A stretch of DNA of 64,000 bases from Haemaphysalis longicornis (taxonomy: Eukaryota; Arthropoda; Arachnida; Ixodida; Ixodidae), in assembly GCA_013339765.2 (NCBI GenBank), contig CM023454.1, forward strand, positions 44,029,177 to 44,093,176. The letters run 5' to 3'. Positions 1-11,320 of this stretch are shown here, one piece after another. A program made the position numbers and the translations under genes. Within the stretch, counting starts at the first letter, position 1, and every line of letters starts with the position of its first letter. The notes beneath the pieces were generated by a model, which did not search any database, was not told the DNA's origin, and saw only the letters and a list, made by a program, of their open reading frames with translations.

Positions 1-188
1 GAAAGCAAAAAGACACGAAAGACAACCAAAACATTGCATGAGCCACTATCAGCCACGCAGCGCCCATCCTGCAAACACCGCGGAGAAGAGGCCGCAGGTG
101 GCACAGAAATGGCTAAGCTCGAGGCGTATAAGTGCATGATTAGATGTAGTTTCAAAACAAACAGTCAGCGTATGCGCTTTCTATTCAG

Positions 189-458
189 GTTCACCTGGGG
201 CATGGTTCCTACATTGAAGAGGACATGTGGTAGGGGCTAATCAGCCTTCCCACGGATTCCGCCTTCTGTAAGCAACTGGCTGTGAGGCTGTGGGGCAATG
301 AGACCCTCAAGGAGCGCAGCTTGACAGGCACTCTGTCCAACCAGGCAATTGCCAAGGGGACGGTGAAAAAGCACACGCCTCTGACACCCAAAAAAGTGGC
401 GTCACTCTCAGGGGAGGGCTCACTTGCTTTCATACAGAACTCTGTGAACTTGTGGTAA
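189..458 (+). pseudogene. BEN-domain-like exon with in-frame stop
   Basis: The stretch begins right after a good 3' splice site (pyrimidine-rich ctttctattcag). It reads in one frame for 90 codons, broken by a single TAG at 231-233, and ends at TAA 456-458. The translation has the order I associate with the C-terminal part of arthropod BEN-domain proteins: a VHLGHG start, FCKQLAVRLWG, RSLTGTLSNQA, then a basic stretch and LTPKKVASL. BEN domains are DNA- or chromatin-binding modules. The TAG follows a Trp codon in the middle of the domain, so either this copy is dead or the base is a sequencing error. No upstream exon can be seen in the window. The minus-strand frame here is only a shadow. The family call rests on remembered motifs. 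Confidence 0.5.
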
Positions 459-1567
459 AGGAACAGTGAAAAAGAAGTAATTACTAATAACAGATGAAAT
501 AACTTAATCCTGCACAGACATCTCGTTTATGCATCTTCTAATTTGTGCTTAAGCTGGGTATGCCTGTTACTCGCATTATCTTTCTCATCTAAAGTAAAGA
601 GTCTGTATACCATTTAGGGCAGGCCACTGTGCCTAAAAGGTTAGCATGGTCATGCTGCCCGTGCAGTCTGTAATAGTTGCACATATGCATTCGCACTTTT
701 TAGAAACTTGCAAGTGGGCATGCAGTATATGTATTTTTGTTTTCTTTCTTCTGCCGAGAGTCACAGGACGCAACAACACAAGGTTGTTGTTGCAAGTAAC
801 AAGGACCAGCCTATGTCTCTTTGGACCTCCTTGTTAGTGTGCACCTAGACTTTTGTACCACCATCCTTGAGCTTTATTGTACAGCAAATCATTGGTCAGA
901 AAATTTAATGACGTAAATAGAAAACTCAGGCAGGACCGAGCAGTTCTCTCCTAAGACCCCGAGCACGTACGCCTCTCAAACCAGGCATACAGCATAGAGC
1001 TCAGTATTCAGCACTAAAAACCACAAAACAAGTATCGTTATAAGGTATTGATAAGGCATTTAGGAACATTGCTCCCCTCTCCTCCCCATGCGTTCCTGGT
1101 AAAGATTGCGCTTGCAGCTGCTCTTTAAAACGGGGGTTGATGTCGCACGTCATTCAAGGGCAAGCACATGCGTCAGGCTAGGCATATTCCAGTATTTCCT
1201 GCCAGGGAAGCCTAGCACAAATGGCAACCCCCCCCCCCCCTCGAGACAAAGTGGAACATTTCACACCTTCCCCTGTCAGCATGTTTAGTGGTTTATCAAC
1301 AGCTACGCTGAATATCTACTTTCGCTGGGCGCGATTGTGGCCAGTGTTTTAAAGCGCAGTTTTTACGCACTTACTCTTGTGGTTTGGCATCATTCGTCGG
1401 CCTCAAATCAAAAGGAACGAAGAAGACATAAAAAACAGAGTGAACAGAAAAGAGGAGGAGGAGAGTGTGGCAAAGGCCTGAGGGGAGGCTGGTGGGCCAA
1501 GACACCTTGTGGGGCACTTTGACCTGTATTGTTTTTTTTGCACAGAGTATGGCGGTTGAACTCACGG
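459..1567. other. Unassigned sequence
   Basis: No coding frame with recognisable motifs and no RNA gene seen. It contains a homopolymer C run near 1230 and purine-rich stretches near 1420-1480. It could be intron or 3' UTR of the BEN-like locus. Confidence 0.3.
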
Positions 1568-1748
1568 ATGACAAAAAAAGTGAAGGAAGCTCACACTAAC
1601 GTGTAAGACTGGAAGGTAGTGAAGCTGTTAACCTTCACAAACATCATGTCCACAATTGCAGCTCAGTTTCTGCTTCTTGGCTGCTGCAATGACCTTTACT
1701 CCATCATTGTTGCTATTAGTGTGAGCTTCCTTCATTTTTTGAAGTCAT
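1568..1748. repeat. Short inverted-repeat element (MITE-like)
   Basis: The first ~32 bases (1568-1599, containing gaaggaagctcacactaa) are repeated in inverted form at 1716-1748 (ttagtgtgagcttccttc), differing at a few positions in the A/T run. The arms enclose ~116 bp with no coding frame. Size and structure fit a small non-autonomous DNA transposon (MITE) or a foldback element. I see no convincing target-site duplication, so the class is open. Confidence 0.5.
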
Positions 1749-1911
1749 AACCATAGGACATCATGTTGGATGGGGTGTCTGTTGAACACGTCTGCTGGAA
1801 TGCCGTGTCTGTTGTTCAGAGCAAGTGTTGTCACGATTACAGCAAACGCTGGAGTCTTTCTCGTTCTGAGAAAGTGTTGCCTTGACTACAGTGAATGCTG
1901 GAGCGTTTTTT

Positions 1912-2163
1912 GGCCAATCTCACCCAAGTGGGCATGCTTATTTGCTTGCAAGTGTGCACTGGGGAAGCTGAGCAATCGCCACGAGGCACACACGCACTCT
2001 CGACATTTTATTGGCTTTTTTTAACTGATGGGCGGTCGCCACCATCTTGGCCAATCTCCTTAAGGGGGTATGCTTGGCTTGAAAAAAGGTGCGCCGGGGA
2101 CGCTGGGCAGTCGTTTTGAGGCATGCACACGAGTGCTCGGCATTTTTTGGTATTGTTAACTGC
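1912..2163. repeat. Diverged tandem duplication, period ~137 bp
   Basis: The segment starting ggccaatctc at 1912 is echoed from 2049. The same landmarks recur in order: a gggcatgctt/gggtatgctt block, a ggggaagctgagcaatcg/ggggacgctgggcagtcg block, a gaggca-cacacg block, then ctcgacattttattgg/ctcggcattttttgg and ttaactg. Two copies are clear. No protein function is suggested. Confidence 0.45.
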
Positions 2164-2342
2164 CAGATCATGGCCACGAGGCTTGCACTCACGTGTGCGT
2201 GCTATGAAATTGTTTTGGTGTTTTTACTGTGGACATAAAAAATTTGGATTTGCTAACCAGCTTCACTTTTAAAACAAAAATTATGATGTTTGTTGCCGAG
2301 CAGGCACAATAACAGGCACTTCTTATGCTACTATATTTGCAG

Positions 2343-2452
2343 ATGCTTTCTGGCGTTACCTAACGCTGAGGGGTAATGCTGAGGCGGACCTCCCTAAGCG
2401 CCACAAGATGTTGACGCGCTACCTGGCGCATAAGTGTGCTGACCGCCGCTGA
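2343..2452 (+). CDS. Candidate C-terminal exon, possibly of the same BEN-like gene
   Basis: A clear acceptor (ctactatatttgcag) is followed by a phase-1 frame that encodes a charged helical tail, including KRHKMLTRYLAHKCADRR, and ends at TGA 2450-2452. In tick BEN-type proteins a similar tail (a Y-I/L-A-x-K-C-A-D pattern) follows the LTPxKV segment, so this could be the next exon of the gene represented at 189-458. I could not find a donor in the upstream exon that joins it in the right phase. The best donors there are GTAAGC near 266 (which would cut the domain) and GTAAAG near 455 (wrong phase). Low-confidence exon model. Confidence 0.25.
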
Positions 2453-3631
2453 CCTGAAAAGCACTGTGCAAAGGTACTGTGCATTCCAGCCTTCTGCACA
2501 AGTACTGTCAGTTAGGTTAGTTTTGACTGGTTTATAACAAAAAAAAAAGTGCAAAGATGACAGTTGACTTCGCCGTTTTTCTGTTATCTTTGCACTGTTT
2601 TTCCATGATGTTCCAGGTTTCTGTTGTTTCTTGTTCATTACAAGAAGCTGCTATAAAAGTATTCTCCTTTGTTTAGCCGTGCAGTGGTTACATGAGGCAG
2701 AAGTTGGTGTTTACAGGCTTTGTGAGAAAATGGTTGTCGGCCTAGACACGTAAATGCAGCATGAAAACCTCCTAAATTCCTGGTAGGGGCCGAAATTGCC
2801 CCAGAATTTTGTTGTTGTATCTAGTCCCATTGGTTAAGATTAGTGGTTGTGCAAGGATGCTAGGGGCATATATTTTTGTTCATGTAATCAGTTATTTATC
2901 ATACTTTTGGAACTAACGGACGATGCAGAACTGCTTCATATGTAGATGTTTAGGTGTGGCCTCGGTAATACAAAATTAAACCTGCTAAAAATGCAACAAT
3001 GCCCATATAGTTGCTTTTAGTTAGAAATGCCAGCCGGAAGTATTGGATGGCCTGCATACTGCTGCTTGTGTAGTTTTTACTGCATGACTGCCTTCATTCT
3101 TTTTTGCTACATACTAGCATTCACGCATGTCATAAAAAGAAATGCAGTGAAAAAAGTGCACGTTACGGAACATAGGCTGTGTAGGAAGCTCCATATTTCT
3201 GTCACATGACCACGGGGAAAATTCTTGAAAGGCATGGTCACTTGTCCAAGTGATGGGTTTAAGTGCTAGCTGTATATATGCCACAGTTGCAAACGTCTAA
3301 ACTGGCTATTCCATTATTGATGCATGCCCAATTTATTCTCACACAGTGAAAATAGTCGCACCGTCACCTAGCCACTGTTTTTGTCTAGTTGAATAATTGG
3401 TTTTGATGTCTTTTGTTTCAGATCTGCCAAAGATTCTATCGTGTATGTGTAATCTCACCGAATAACTATTCTTTCAAAGCGTCACCTGTGCAAGTGGTTT
3501 TTTTTTTCGTTCTGCATGCTGATGTAATGTTCAAGCGAGAGTTTACTGTTTAGGGTAGCAAAGCAAAATAAAACGTGTTTATGTTATAAAAATGACAAAA
3601 AACGACAAAACGCCACTCTGCGATGAGATAG
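2453..3631. other. Unassigned sequence
   Basis: A-T rich, with an AATAAA-type hexamer near 3567. No coding frame with recognisable motifs, no RNA gene and no repeat structure seen. Confidence 0.3.
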
Positions 3632-3905
3632 GATGACAGAAACAGCAGAACAACTGTGTGACAAGACAGGACAACAGACAACAGAACAGCTGTGCGACAA
3701 GACAGGAAAACAGATATACAAAACTGTGCAACAGGACAACACAGGATACAACAACACAACTATGCGACAAGACATGGCGACAGATAGGACAAAACAACTC
3801 TGCCACAATACAGGACGACAGATGCAACAAGACAGGACGACAGATACAACAAAAAGACTGCGTGACAAGACAGGACGACAAGCACAACGACAGTACGACT
3901 CGCAA
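3632..3905. repeat. Imperfect minisatellite (gacaagacaggac type)
   Basis: About seven to eight diverged units of roughly 22-38 bp, each built around gacaagacag followed by gacgacagata and caacaaaac/ctgtgcg. Open frames occur on both strands only because the unit is poor in stops; the Gln/Asp/Thr-rich and Cys/Val/Ser-rich translations are repeat artefacts. It lies just left of the tRNA-like satellite. Confidence 0.75.
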
Positions 3906-6564
3906 AAATACAAGACGGCTGACGGCAAGTTTCAGTCTTGTCCTTTTTATCGACTGGAATGAGCGGGTAACTGGCGGGAAGCTCTCTTTTGCTACCTAGG
4001 TATCAAGGCTGCGAGAACTCAGACCCTTGCTAAGCTTTCGAAGAATAATATAGTCAAGAAATGAGGGGCTCGTTGAGAAATACAGAGAGATGGGTCGGCA
4101 CTCTACAACGCCGAAAGGAGGCATAGGGGTGTTAGGCTCTTTTCTACTACGGTGAGTGAAGTTAACATTGTTTATATATAACTGAGAAAAAACGAAAGAA
4201 AAGCATGTTCCCTGAGTGGTGACCGAATACACGCCTTTCGATATTATCTCGAATGCCTTACCAATTCGGCTATCTGGGCGACTGTGTTCTCCTTGACTTT
4301 TTGGTGTATTTTTATTTACTAGAACTGTATCGGACGCTTGAGCGTTGGAGTCAGCGCCACTCTGTCTACACGTCGAGAAGGGGACCTTCTTTTCAACCCC
4401 TTGGGCGTGACTCGAACATCTGCAGCCTGTCATGAGCGGATAACTGGCGGGAAGCCATCTTATGCTACCTAGGCATCAAGGCTGCCAGAACCGAGACCCT
4501 CGCTAGGCTGTCGCAAAAAATTATAGTTTAGACCTGAGGGCCTCGATCAGGAAATACAAAAGGATAGGTCGGTAGTCTACAACGCTAAAGGAGGCTTAGG
4601 AGTGTTGTTAAGCTCTTTTTTGCTACGATTATAGACTTTACCATTTTTAAATATACGTGTGAAAGAAAGAAAGAAAACCAACGCGCCCAGACTGGGGACA
4701 GAGCCCATGCCTTTCAGTATAATCTCGAATGCCTTACCAATTCGTTTATCTGGGTGACTGTGTTCTCCTTCACTTTCTGGGGTATTTATATTTACTAGAA
4801 CGGTATTTGACGCTAGAGGGTGGTAGCCAGCGCCCCTAGGAATACACGGCGGGAAGGGTACCTTTATTTTAACCCTTGGTGCGTGGCCTGAACGTCTACA
4901 GCCTGTATTGAGCGGGTAACTGGCGGGAAGCCCTCTTATGCTACATAGGCATCAAGGCTGCCAGAACCGAGACCCCTCGTAGGCTTTCGCATAATAATAT
5001 AGTTAAGAAATTAGGGACTCGATCACGAAACAGAAAGATAGGTCGGCAGCCTACAATTCCAAAGGAGGCTTATCGGTGTAGTTATACTCTTTTTTTACTA
5101 TGGTTAGTGAAGTTAAAATTTCTAAATTTACTTGAGAAAGAACGAAAGAAAAACGCGCACTCAGAGTGGGGACCGAACCCACTCCTTTTAATAAGATTTC
5201 GAATGTCTTACCAATTCGGCTTTCTGGGTGACTGTGTTCTTCTTCACTTTCAGGGGTATTTATATTTTCTAGTACTGTATGTACCGCTTGATGGTGGTAG
5301 TCAGCGCCACTCTGACTACACAGAGAGAAGGGGACCTTCTTTTCAACCCCTGGGGCTTGACTCGAATGTCTACAGCCTGTCATGAGTGGCTAAGTGGCGG
5401 GAAGCCCTCCTATGGAACCTAGGCATCAAGGCTGCCAGAACCAAGACCATCACTACGCTGTCGCAGAATAATATATTTAAGACATGAGGGGCTCGAGCAG
5501 GAAATAGAGAAAGATAGGTCAGCAGTCTACAACGCCAAAGGAGGCATAAGGGTGTTTTTAGGCTCTTTTTTACTGGGGTTTGTGGAGTTAACATTTATAT
5601 ATATACATGAGAATGAAAGACAGCAAAACAAGCTCCTGGAGTGGGGACCGAACCCCCGCCTTTCGATTTGACCTCGAATTCTTTACCTATTCGGCTATCT
5701 GGGCAACTGTGTTCTCCTTCACTTTCGGGGGTATTTATATTTACTAGAACTGTATCTGACGCTTGAGGGTGCTAGCCAGCGCTATTCTGACTACACAGAG
5801 AGAATGGGACCTTCTTTTTAACGCTGGGGCGTGACTCGACGTCTAGAGCCTGTCATGAGTGTGTAACTGGCGCAGCCTATGGTACCTAGGCATCAAGGCT
5901 GCCAGAACTTAGACCCTCGCTTGGCTGTCGCAAATAATTATAGTTAAGACATGAGGGCCTTGATCAGGAAATACAAAAGGATAGGTCTGCAGTCTACAAT
6001 GCTAAAGGAAGCGTAGGAGTGTTGTTAAGCTTTTTTTGTTACGAATATTAAAGTTACCATTTTTAAATATATGTGTGAAAGAAAGTAAGAATACCACGCG
6101 CCCAGAGTGGGGACCGAGCCAACGCCTTTCGATATGATCTCGAATGCCTTATTAATTCGGCTATCTCGGCGACTTTATTCTGCTTCACTTTCTGGGGTAT
6201 TTGTATTTACTAGAACCGTATTGGATGCTTAGTGTGTTAGCCAGTGCCACTCTGAATACACGGGGAAAAGGTTACCTTCTTTTCAACCTTTGGGGCGTGA
6301 TTTGAACGTCTACAGCCTGTCATGAGCGGGTAACAGGCGGGAAGCCCTCCTATTGTACCTAGGGATGAAGGCTGCCAGAACCGAGACCCTTGCTAGGCTG
6401 TCGCAGAATTATATATTTAAGACACCCAGGGCTCGATCAGGAAATACAGAAAGATAGGTCGGGAGACTACAACGCCAAAGGAGGCACAGGGGTGTTGTTA
6501 GGCTCTTGCTCTACTATGGTTAGTGGAGTTAACATTTTTAAATATACGTGAGAAAGAACGAAAG

Positions 6565-6568
6565 AAAA
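6565..6568 (-). terminator. Candidate Pol III terminator of the tRNA-like copy
   Basis: Minus-strand TTTT begins 5-6 nt after the 3' end of the tRNA-like block at 6574-6646. The same T4-T5 run is present at this spot in most units (e.g. near 4677, 5151, 7041, 7515, 9884, 10360, 11327, 12294) but is lost in a few, such as near 6093, 7984 and 10829. Confidence 0.45.
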
Positions 6569-6573
6569 CAACG

Positions 6574-6646
6574 CGCCCAGAGTGGGAACAGAGCCCACGC
6601 CTTTCGCTATACCCTCGAATGCCTTACCAATTCATCTATCTGGGCG
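6574..6646 (-). ncRNA. tRNA-like sequence, well-preserved copy
   Basis: On the minus strand this copy starts GCCCAGA and ends TCTGGGC, a perfect 7-bp acceptor stem plus G. The A-box region reads TAGATGAATTGGTAAGGCA. The anticodon arm TTCGA/GCGAA is nearly paired. The T arm is a perfect GTGGG/CCCAC stem with a B box of the form GGGCTCTGTTCCC, weakened from GGTTCGANNCC. The anticodon loop lacks the usual U33, so translation function is unlikely; a Pol III-transcribed tRNA-like RNA or a fossil is more plausible. A TTTT terminator candidate lies a few bases past its 3' end (plus-strand aaaa at 6565-6568) and a TATA-like motif lies ~35 bp upstream. Confidence 0.6.
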
Positions 6647-6668
6647 ACTGTGTTGTCCTTCACTTTCT

Positions 6669-6682
6669 AGGATATTTATATT
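6669..6682 (-). promoter_or_regulatory. TATA-like motif upstream of the tRNA-like block
   Basis: Plus-strand gatatttatatt reads on the minus strand as a TATAAATA-type box about 35 bp before the first base of the tRNA-like block. Nearly every unit keeps ggtatttatatttacta at this position, e.g. near 4781, 5250, 5731, 8092, 9514 and 17819. Whether it works as a Pol III TATA element is untested. Confidence 0.4.
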
Positions 6683-7990
6683 ACTATAACTATATCTGAC
6701 ACTTGAGTGTGGTAGCCAGCGCCACTCTAACTACACAGTGAGAAAGGGACCTTCTTTTACACCCCTGCAGAATTACTCGAATGTCTACTGCCTGTATTAA
6801 GCGGGTAATTGGCGGGGAGCCCTTTTATGCTAACCAGGCATTAAGGCTGCCAGAACCGAGACCCTTGCTAGGCTTTCGCTGAATATTATAGTTTAGAAAT
6901 GAGGTCTCGATCACGAAATACAGAAAGATAGGTCGGCAGTCCACAACGCCAAAAGGAGGCATAGGGGTGTTGTTAGGCTCTGGTTTTACTACGGTTAGTG
7001 AAGTTCACATTTTCTAATATATGTGAGAAACAAAGAAATAAAAACACGCGCCCAGAGTGGGGACCGAGCCCACGCCTTTTGATAAAACCTCGAATGCCTT
7101 ACCAATTAGTCTATCTGGGGGACTGTGTTCTCTTTCACTTTCTGTGGTATTTAAATTTACTAGAACTGTATTTGACGCTTAAGTGTCGTAGCCAGCGACA
7201 CTTTGACTACACGGAGAGAAGGGGACCTTCTTTTACACGGATGCAGCTTCACTCGAAAATCTACAGCCTGTCATGAGCGTGTAACTGGCGAAAGCGCTCT
7301 TATGCTACGTAGGCATGAAGTCTGCCAGAACCGAGACCCTCGCTAGGCTTTCGCAAAATAACAGAGTTAAGAAATGAGGCACTCTATCGCGATATACAGA
7401 AAGATAGGTCGGCAGTCCACAACGCCAAAGGAGGCATAGGGGTGTTGTTAGGCTCTTGTTTTACTACGGTTAGGGAAGTTTACATTTTAAATATACGTGA
7501 GAAAGAAAGAAAGAAAACCACGCGCTCAGAGTGGGGACCGAACCCACTCCTTTCTATATGACCTCGAATGCTTTACCAATTCGGCTATCTGGGGAACCTG
7601 TGGTCTCCTTCACTTTCTGAGGTATTTATATTTATTAGAACTGTATCTGACGCTTGAGGGTGCTAGCCAGCACTAGTCTGACTACACGGAGAGAAGGGGA
7701 CCTTCTTTTTAACGCTGGGGCGTGACTCGAACGTCTACAGCCTGTCATGAGTGTGTAACTGGCGCAGCCTATGGTACCTAGGCATCAAGGCTGCCAGAAC
7801 TGAGACCCTCGCTTGGCTGTCGCAAAAAATTATAGTTAAGACATGAGGGCCTCGATCAGGAAATACAAAAGGATAAGTCGGCAGTCTACAAGACTAAAGG
7901 ATGCGTAGGAGTGTTGTTAAGCTCTTTTCTCCTACGAATATAAAAGTTACCATTTTTAAATATAGGTGTAAAAGAAAGAAGAATACCACG

Positions 7991-8063
7991 CGCCCAGAGT
8001 CGGGACGGAACCCACGCTTTTCGAAATGATGTCGAATGCCTTACCAATTCGGCTATCTGGGCG
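7991..8063 (-). ncRNA. tRNA-like sequence with intact acceptor stem and A box
   Basis: Minus strand: the acceptor stem GCCCAGA/TCTGGGC is fully paired and the A box TAGCCGAATTGG fits TRGCNNARNNGG. The anticodon stem TTCGA has one mismatch with its partner, and the B box is weakened (GTTCC in place of GTTCG). The downstream T run is broken in this copy. Its partner in the duplicated block is 17259-17331. Confidence 0.55.
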
Positions 8064-11000
8064 ACTCTGTTCTCCTTCACTTTCTGAGGTATTTATAATT
8101 ACTAGAACTGTATCTGACGCGTGAGGGTGGTAGCCTGCGCCACTCTGACTAAACGGATAGAAGGGGACCTTCTTTTTCACCCCCTGGGGCTGGACACGAA
8201 TGTCTACAGTCTATCATGAGTGGGTAACTGGCGGGACGTCCTCCTATGGAACCTAGGCATCAAGGCTGCCAGAACAAAGACCCTCGCTAGCCTGGCGCAG
8301 AATATTATATTTAGGACATGAGGGGCTCGATAAGGAAATACAGAAATATAAGTCGGCCGTCTAAAACGCCAACGGAAGCATATTGGTGTTTTCAGGCTCT
8401 TTTTTACTGGTGTTAGTGGACTTAACATTGATATATATACAGGAGAATGAAACACAGAAAAATAGGCTCCTGGCAAGGGGACAGAACCCACGCTTTCGAT
8501 TTGATTTCGAATGCTTTACTAATTCGGCTATCTGGGCGACTGTGTTCTCCTTCACTTTCTGAGGTTTTTATATTTACTAGAACCATATTGGACGCTTGAG
8601 GGTGGTAGCCAGCGCCACTTTGAATACACAAGGGGAAGGGTACCTTCGTTTGAACCCCTGGGGTGTGACCTGAACGTCAACAGCCTGTCATGAGTGGGTA
8701 ACTGGCAGGAAGCCATTTTATGCTACCTAGGCATCAGGGCTGCCAGAACCGAGACCCTTGCTAGGATGTCACAGAATAATATATTTTAGACATGAGGGTC
8801 TTGATTGGAAAATACAAAAAGATAACTCGGCAGTCCTAAACGGGAAATGATGCATAGGGGTGTTGTTAAGCTCTTTTTTAATACGGTGATAGAAGTTAGC
8901 ATTTTTAAATATACGTGTGAAAGAAAGTAGGAAAACCACACGCCCAGAGTCGGACAGAGCTGACACCTTTCAATATAACCTGAAATGCCTTACCTATTCG
9001 ACTATCTGGGCGACTGTGTTCTCCTTCACTTTTAGAGGTATTTATATTTTACTAGAACTGTAACTAACGCTTGAGTGTGCTAGCCAGCGCCACTCTAGCT
9101 ACACGAAGAGAAGGCGACCTTCTTTTACACCCCTGCTGAATGACTAGAATGTCTACTGCCTGTCATAAGCGGGTAATTGGTGGGAATCCCTGTTATGCTA
9201 CCTAGGCATGAAGGCTGCCTGAACCGATACTCTCACTAGGCTTTCGCAGAATAATATAGTTTAGAAATGAGGGTTCGATCAGAAAATACAGACAGATAGG
9301 TCAGCAGTCCACCACGCCAAAGGAGGCATAGCGGTGTTGTTAGGCTCTTGTTTTACTACGGTTAGTGAAGATAACATTTTTTAAATATAAGTGTAAAATA
9401 AAGAAAGAAAACCACGCACCAAGAGTGGGGACCGAGCCCACACCTTTCGATTTGATCTCGAATGTCTTATAAATTCGGCTATCTGGGCGATTGTGTTCGC
9501 CTTTACTTTCTCAGGTATTTATATTTACTAGAACCGTATTGCATGCTTGAGGGTGGTAGCCAGAGCTTCTCCTAATACACGGGGAGAAGGTTACCTTCTT
9601 TTCACCCCCTGGCGCGTGAAAAGAACGTTTACAGCCTGTGATGACTGGGTAACTTGCGGGAAGCCCTCCTATTATACCTATGCATCAAGGCTGCCAGAAC
9701 CGAGACCCTCGCTAGGCTGTCGCAGAATAATGTATTTAAGACTTGAGTGGCTCGATCACAAAATACAGAAAGACAGGCTGGCAGTCTACAACAACAAAGG
9801 AGGCATAGGGGTGTTGATAGGCTCTTGTTTTACTACGATTAGTGAAGTTAACATTTTTTAACATACGTGGGAAAGAATGAATGAAAAACACGCTCCCAGA
9901 GTGGAAAGCGACCCACGCCTTTCGATATCATATCGAATGCATGACCAATTCGGCTATCTGGGCGAGTGTGTTCTCCTTCACTTTGTGGGGTTTTTATATT
10001 TACTGGAACTGTATCTGACGTTTGAGGGATGTAGCCACCGCAACTCGGACAGCACAGTGAGAAGGAGACCTTCATTTGCGCCCCTTGGGCATGGCTCGAA
10101 CTTCTACAGCCTGTATGAGCGGGTAACTGGCGGGAAACCTTCTTATGCTACCTAGGCATCAAGACTGCCATAATCCAGACCATCGCTAGGCTTTCGCAGA
10201 ATATTATAGTTAAGAAATGAGGAGCTTATTGAGGAAATACAAAAAGATAGGTCCGCTGTCTACAACGCCAAAGGAGGCATATGGGTGTTGTTAGGCTCTT
10301 GTTTTACTACGGTAAGTGAAGTTAACATTTTTAAATATACGTGAGAAAGAAAGAAAGAAAACGCGTCCAGAGTGGGCACCGAGCCCACGCCTTTCGATAT
10401 AACATCGAATGCCATACCAATTCGTCTATCTGGGTGACTGCATTCTCCTTCACTATCTAGGCCACACCTGCTACAACTGTATCTTTCGCTTGAGTTTGGT
10501 AGCTAGCGCCTCTCTGACTACACGCAGAGAAGGGGACCTTCTTTTACAGCGATGCAGCATGACTCGAATGTCTACAGCCGGCCATGAGTGGATAACCGGT
10601 GGGAAGCCCTCTTGTACTGCCTAGGCATCAAGGCTACCAGAACCGAGACCCTCGCCAGACTTTCGCAGAATAATATAATTAAGACGTGAGGGCCTCGATC
10701 AGGAAATACAAAAAGATAGGTCGGTTGTCTACAACGCGAAAGGACGCATAGGGGTGTTGTTAAGCTCTTTTTTACTATGGTTATAGAAGTTAACATTTTT
10801 ATAAATATACGTGTGAAAGAAAGAATAAACTACGCGCCCAGAGTTGGGACCGAGCCCCCGCCTTTCGATATGATCTCGAATGCCTTATCAAATTATCTAT
10901 CTAGGCGACTGCTGTGTTCTCCTTCACTTTCTCGGGTATTTATATTTACTAGAACAGTATGTGATGCTTCATGGTGGAATCCAGCGGCACTCTGACTACA

Positions 11001-11281
11001 CGGAGAGAAGGGGACCTTCTTTTCAACCCATGGGGCGTGACTCGAACGTCTACAGCCTGCATGTGTTGGTAACCTCCTCGAAGCCCTCCTATGGTGACTA
11101 GGGATCAAGGCTACCAGAACCGAGACCCTCCCCAGGGTTTCGCAGAATAATATAGTTAAGAAATGAGCGACTCGATCACGAAATACAGATAGATAGGTTG
11201 GCAGTCCACAACACGAAAAGAGGCATAGGGTTGTTGTTAGGCTCTTGTTTTACTAAGGTTAGTGAAGTTTACATTTTCTTG

Positions 11282-11320
11282 CTTTCTTTCTCACGTATAT
11301 TTATTACGTGAGAAAGAAAG
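11282..11320. repeat. 16-bp palindrome (hairpin) inside array 1
   Basis: The purine tract gaaagaaag that precedes each tRNA-like block is here preceded by its own inverted copy. Arms 11282-11297 and 11305-11320 are perfect reverse complements around a 7-bp AT loop. The same rearrangement appears, with one mismatch, at 20526-20564 in the duplicated block, so it predates that duplication. Confidence 0.8.

Noticed and set aside
3579..3962. Long open frames on both strands (Cys/Val/Ser-rich minus, Gln/Asp/Thr-rich plus)
   Set aside because: They are translations of the minisatellite; three frames are open at once and no unit-independent protein feature exists.
3996..4433. 145-codon minus-strand frame in the first satellite unit as a gene
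   Set aside because: It reads through the tRNA-like block, and other units carry only broken versions of it.
4338..4440. A second tRNA gene per unit around the gactcgaacg motif
   Set aside because: There is a B-box-like GTTCGAGTC on the minus strand, but no A box at proper distance and no acceptor or T-stem pairing.
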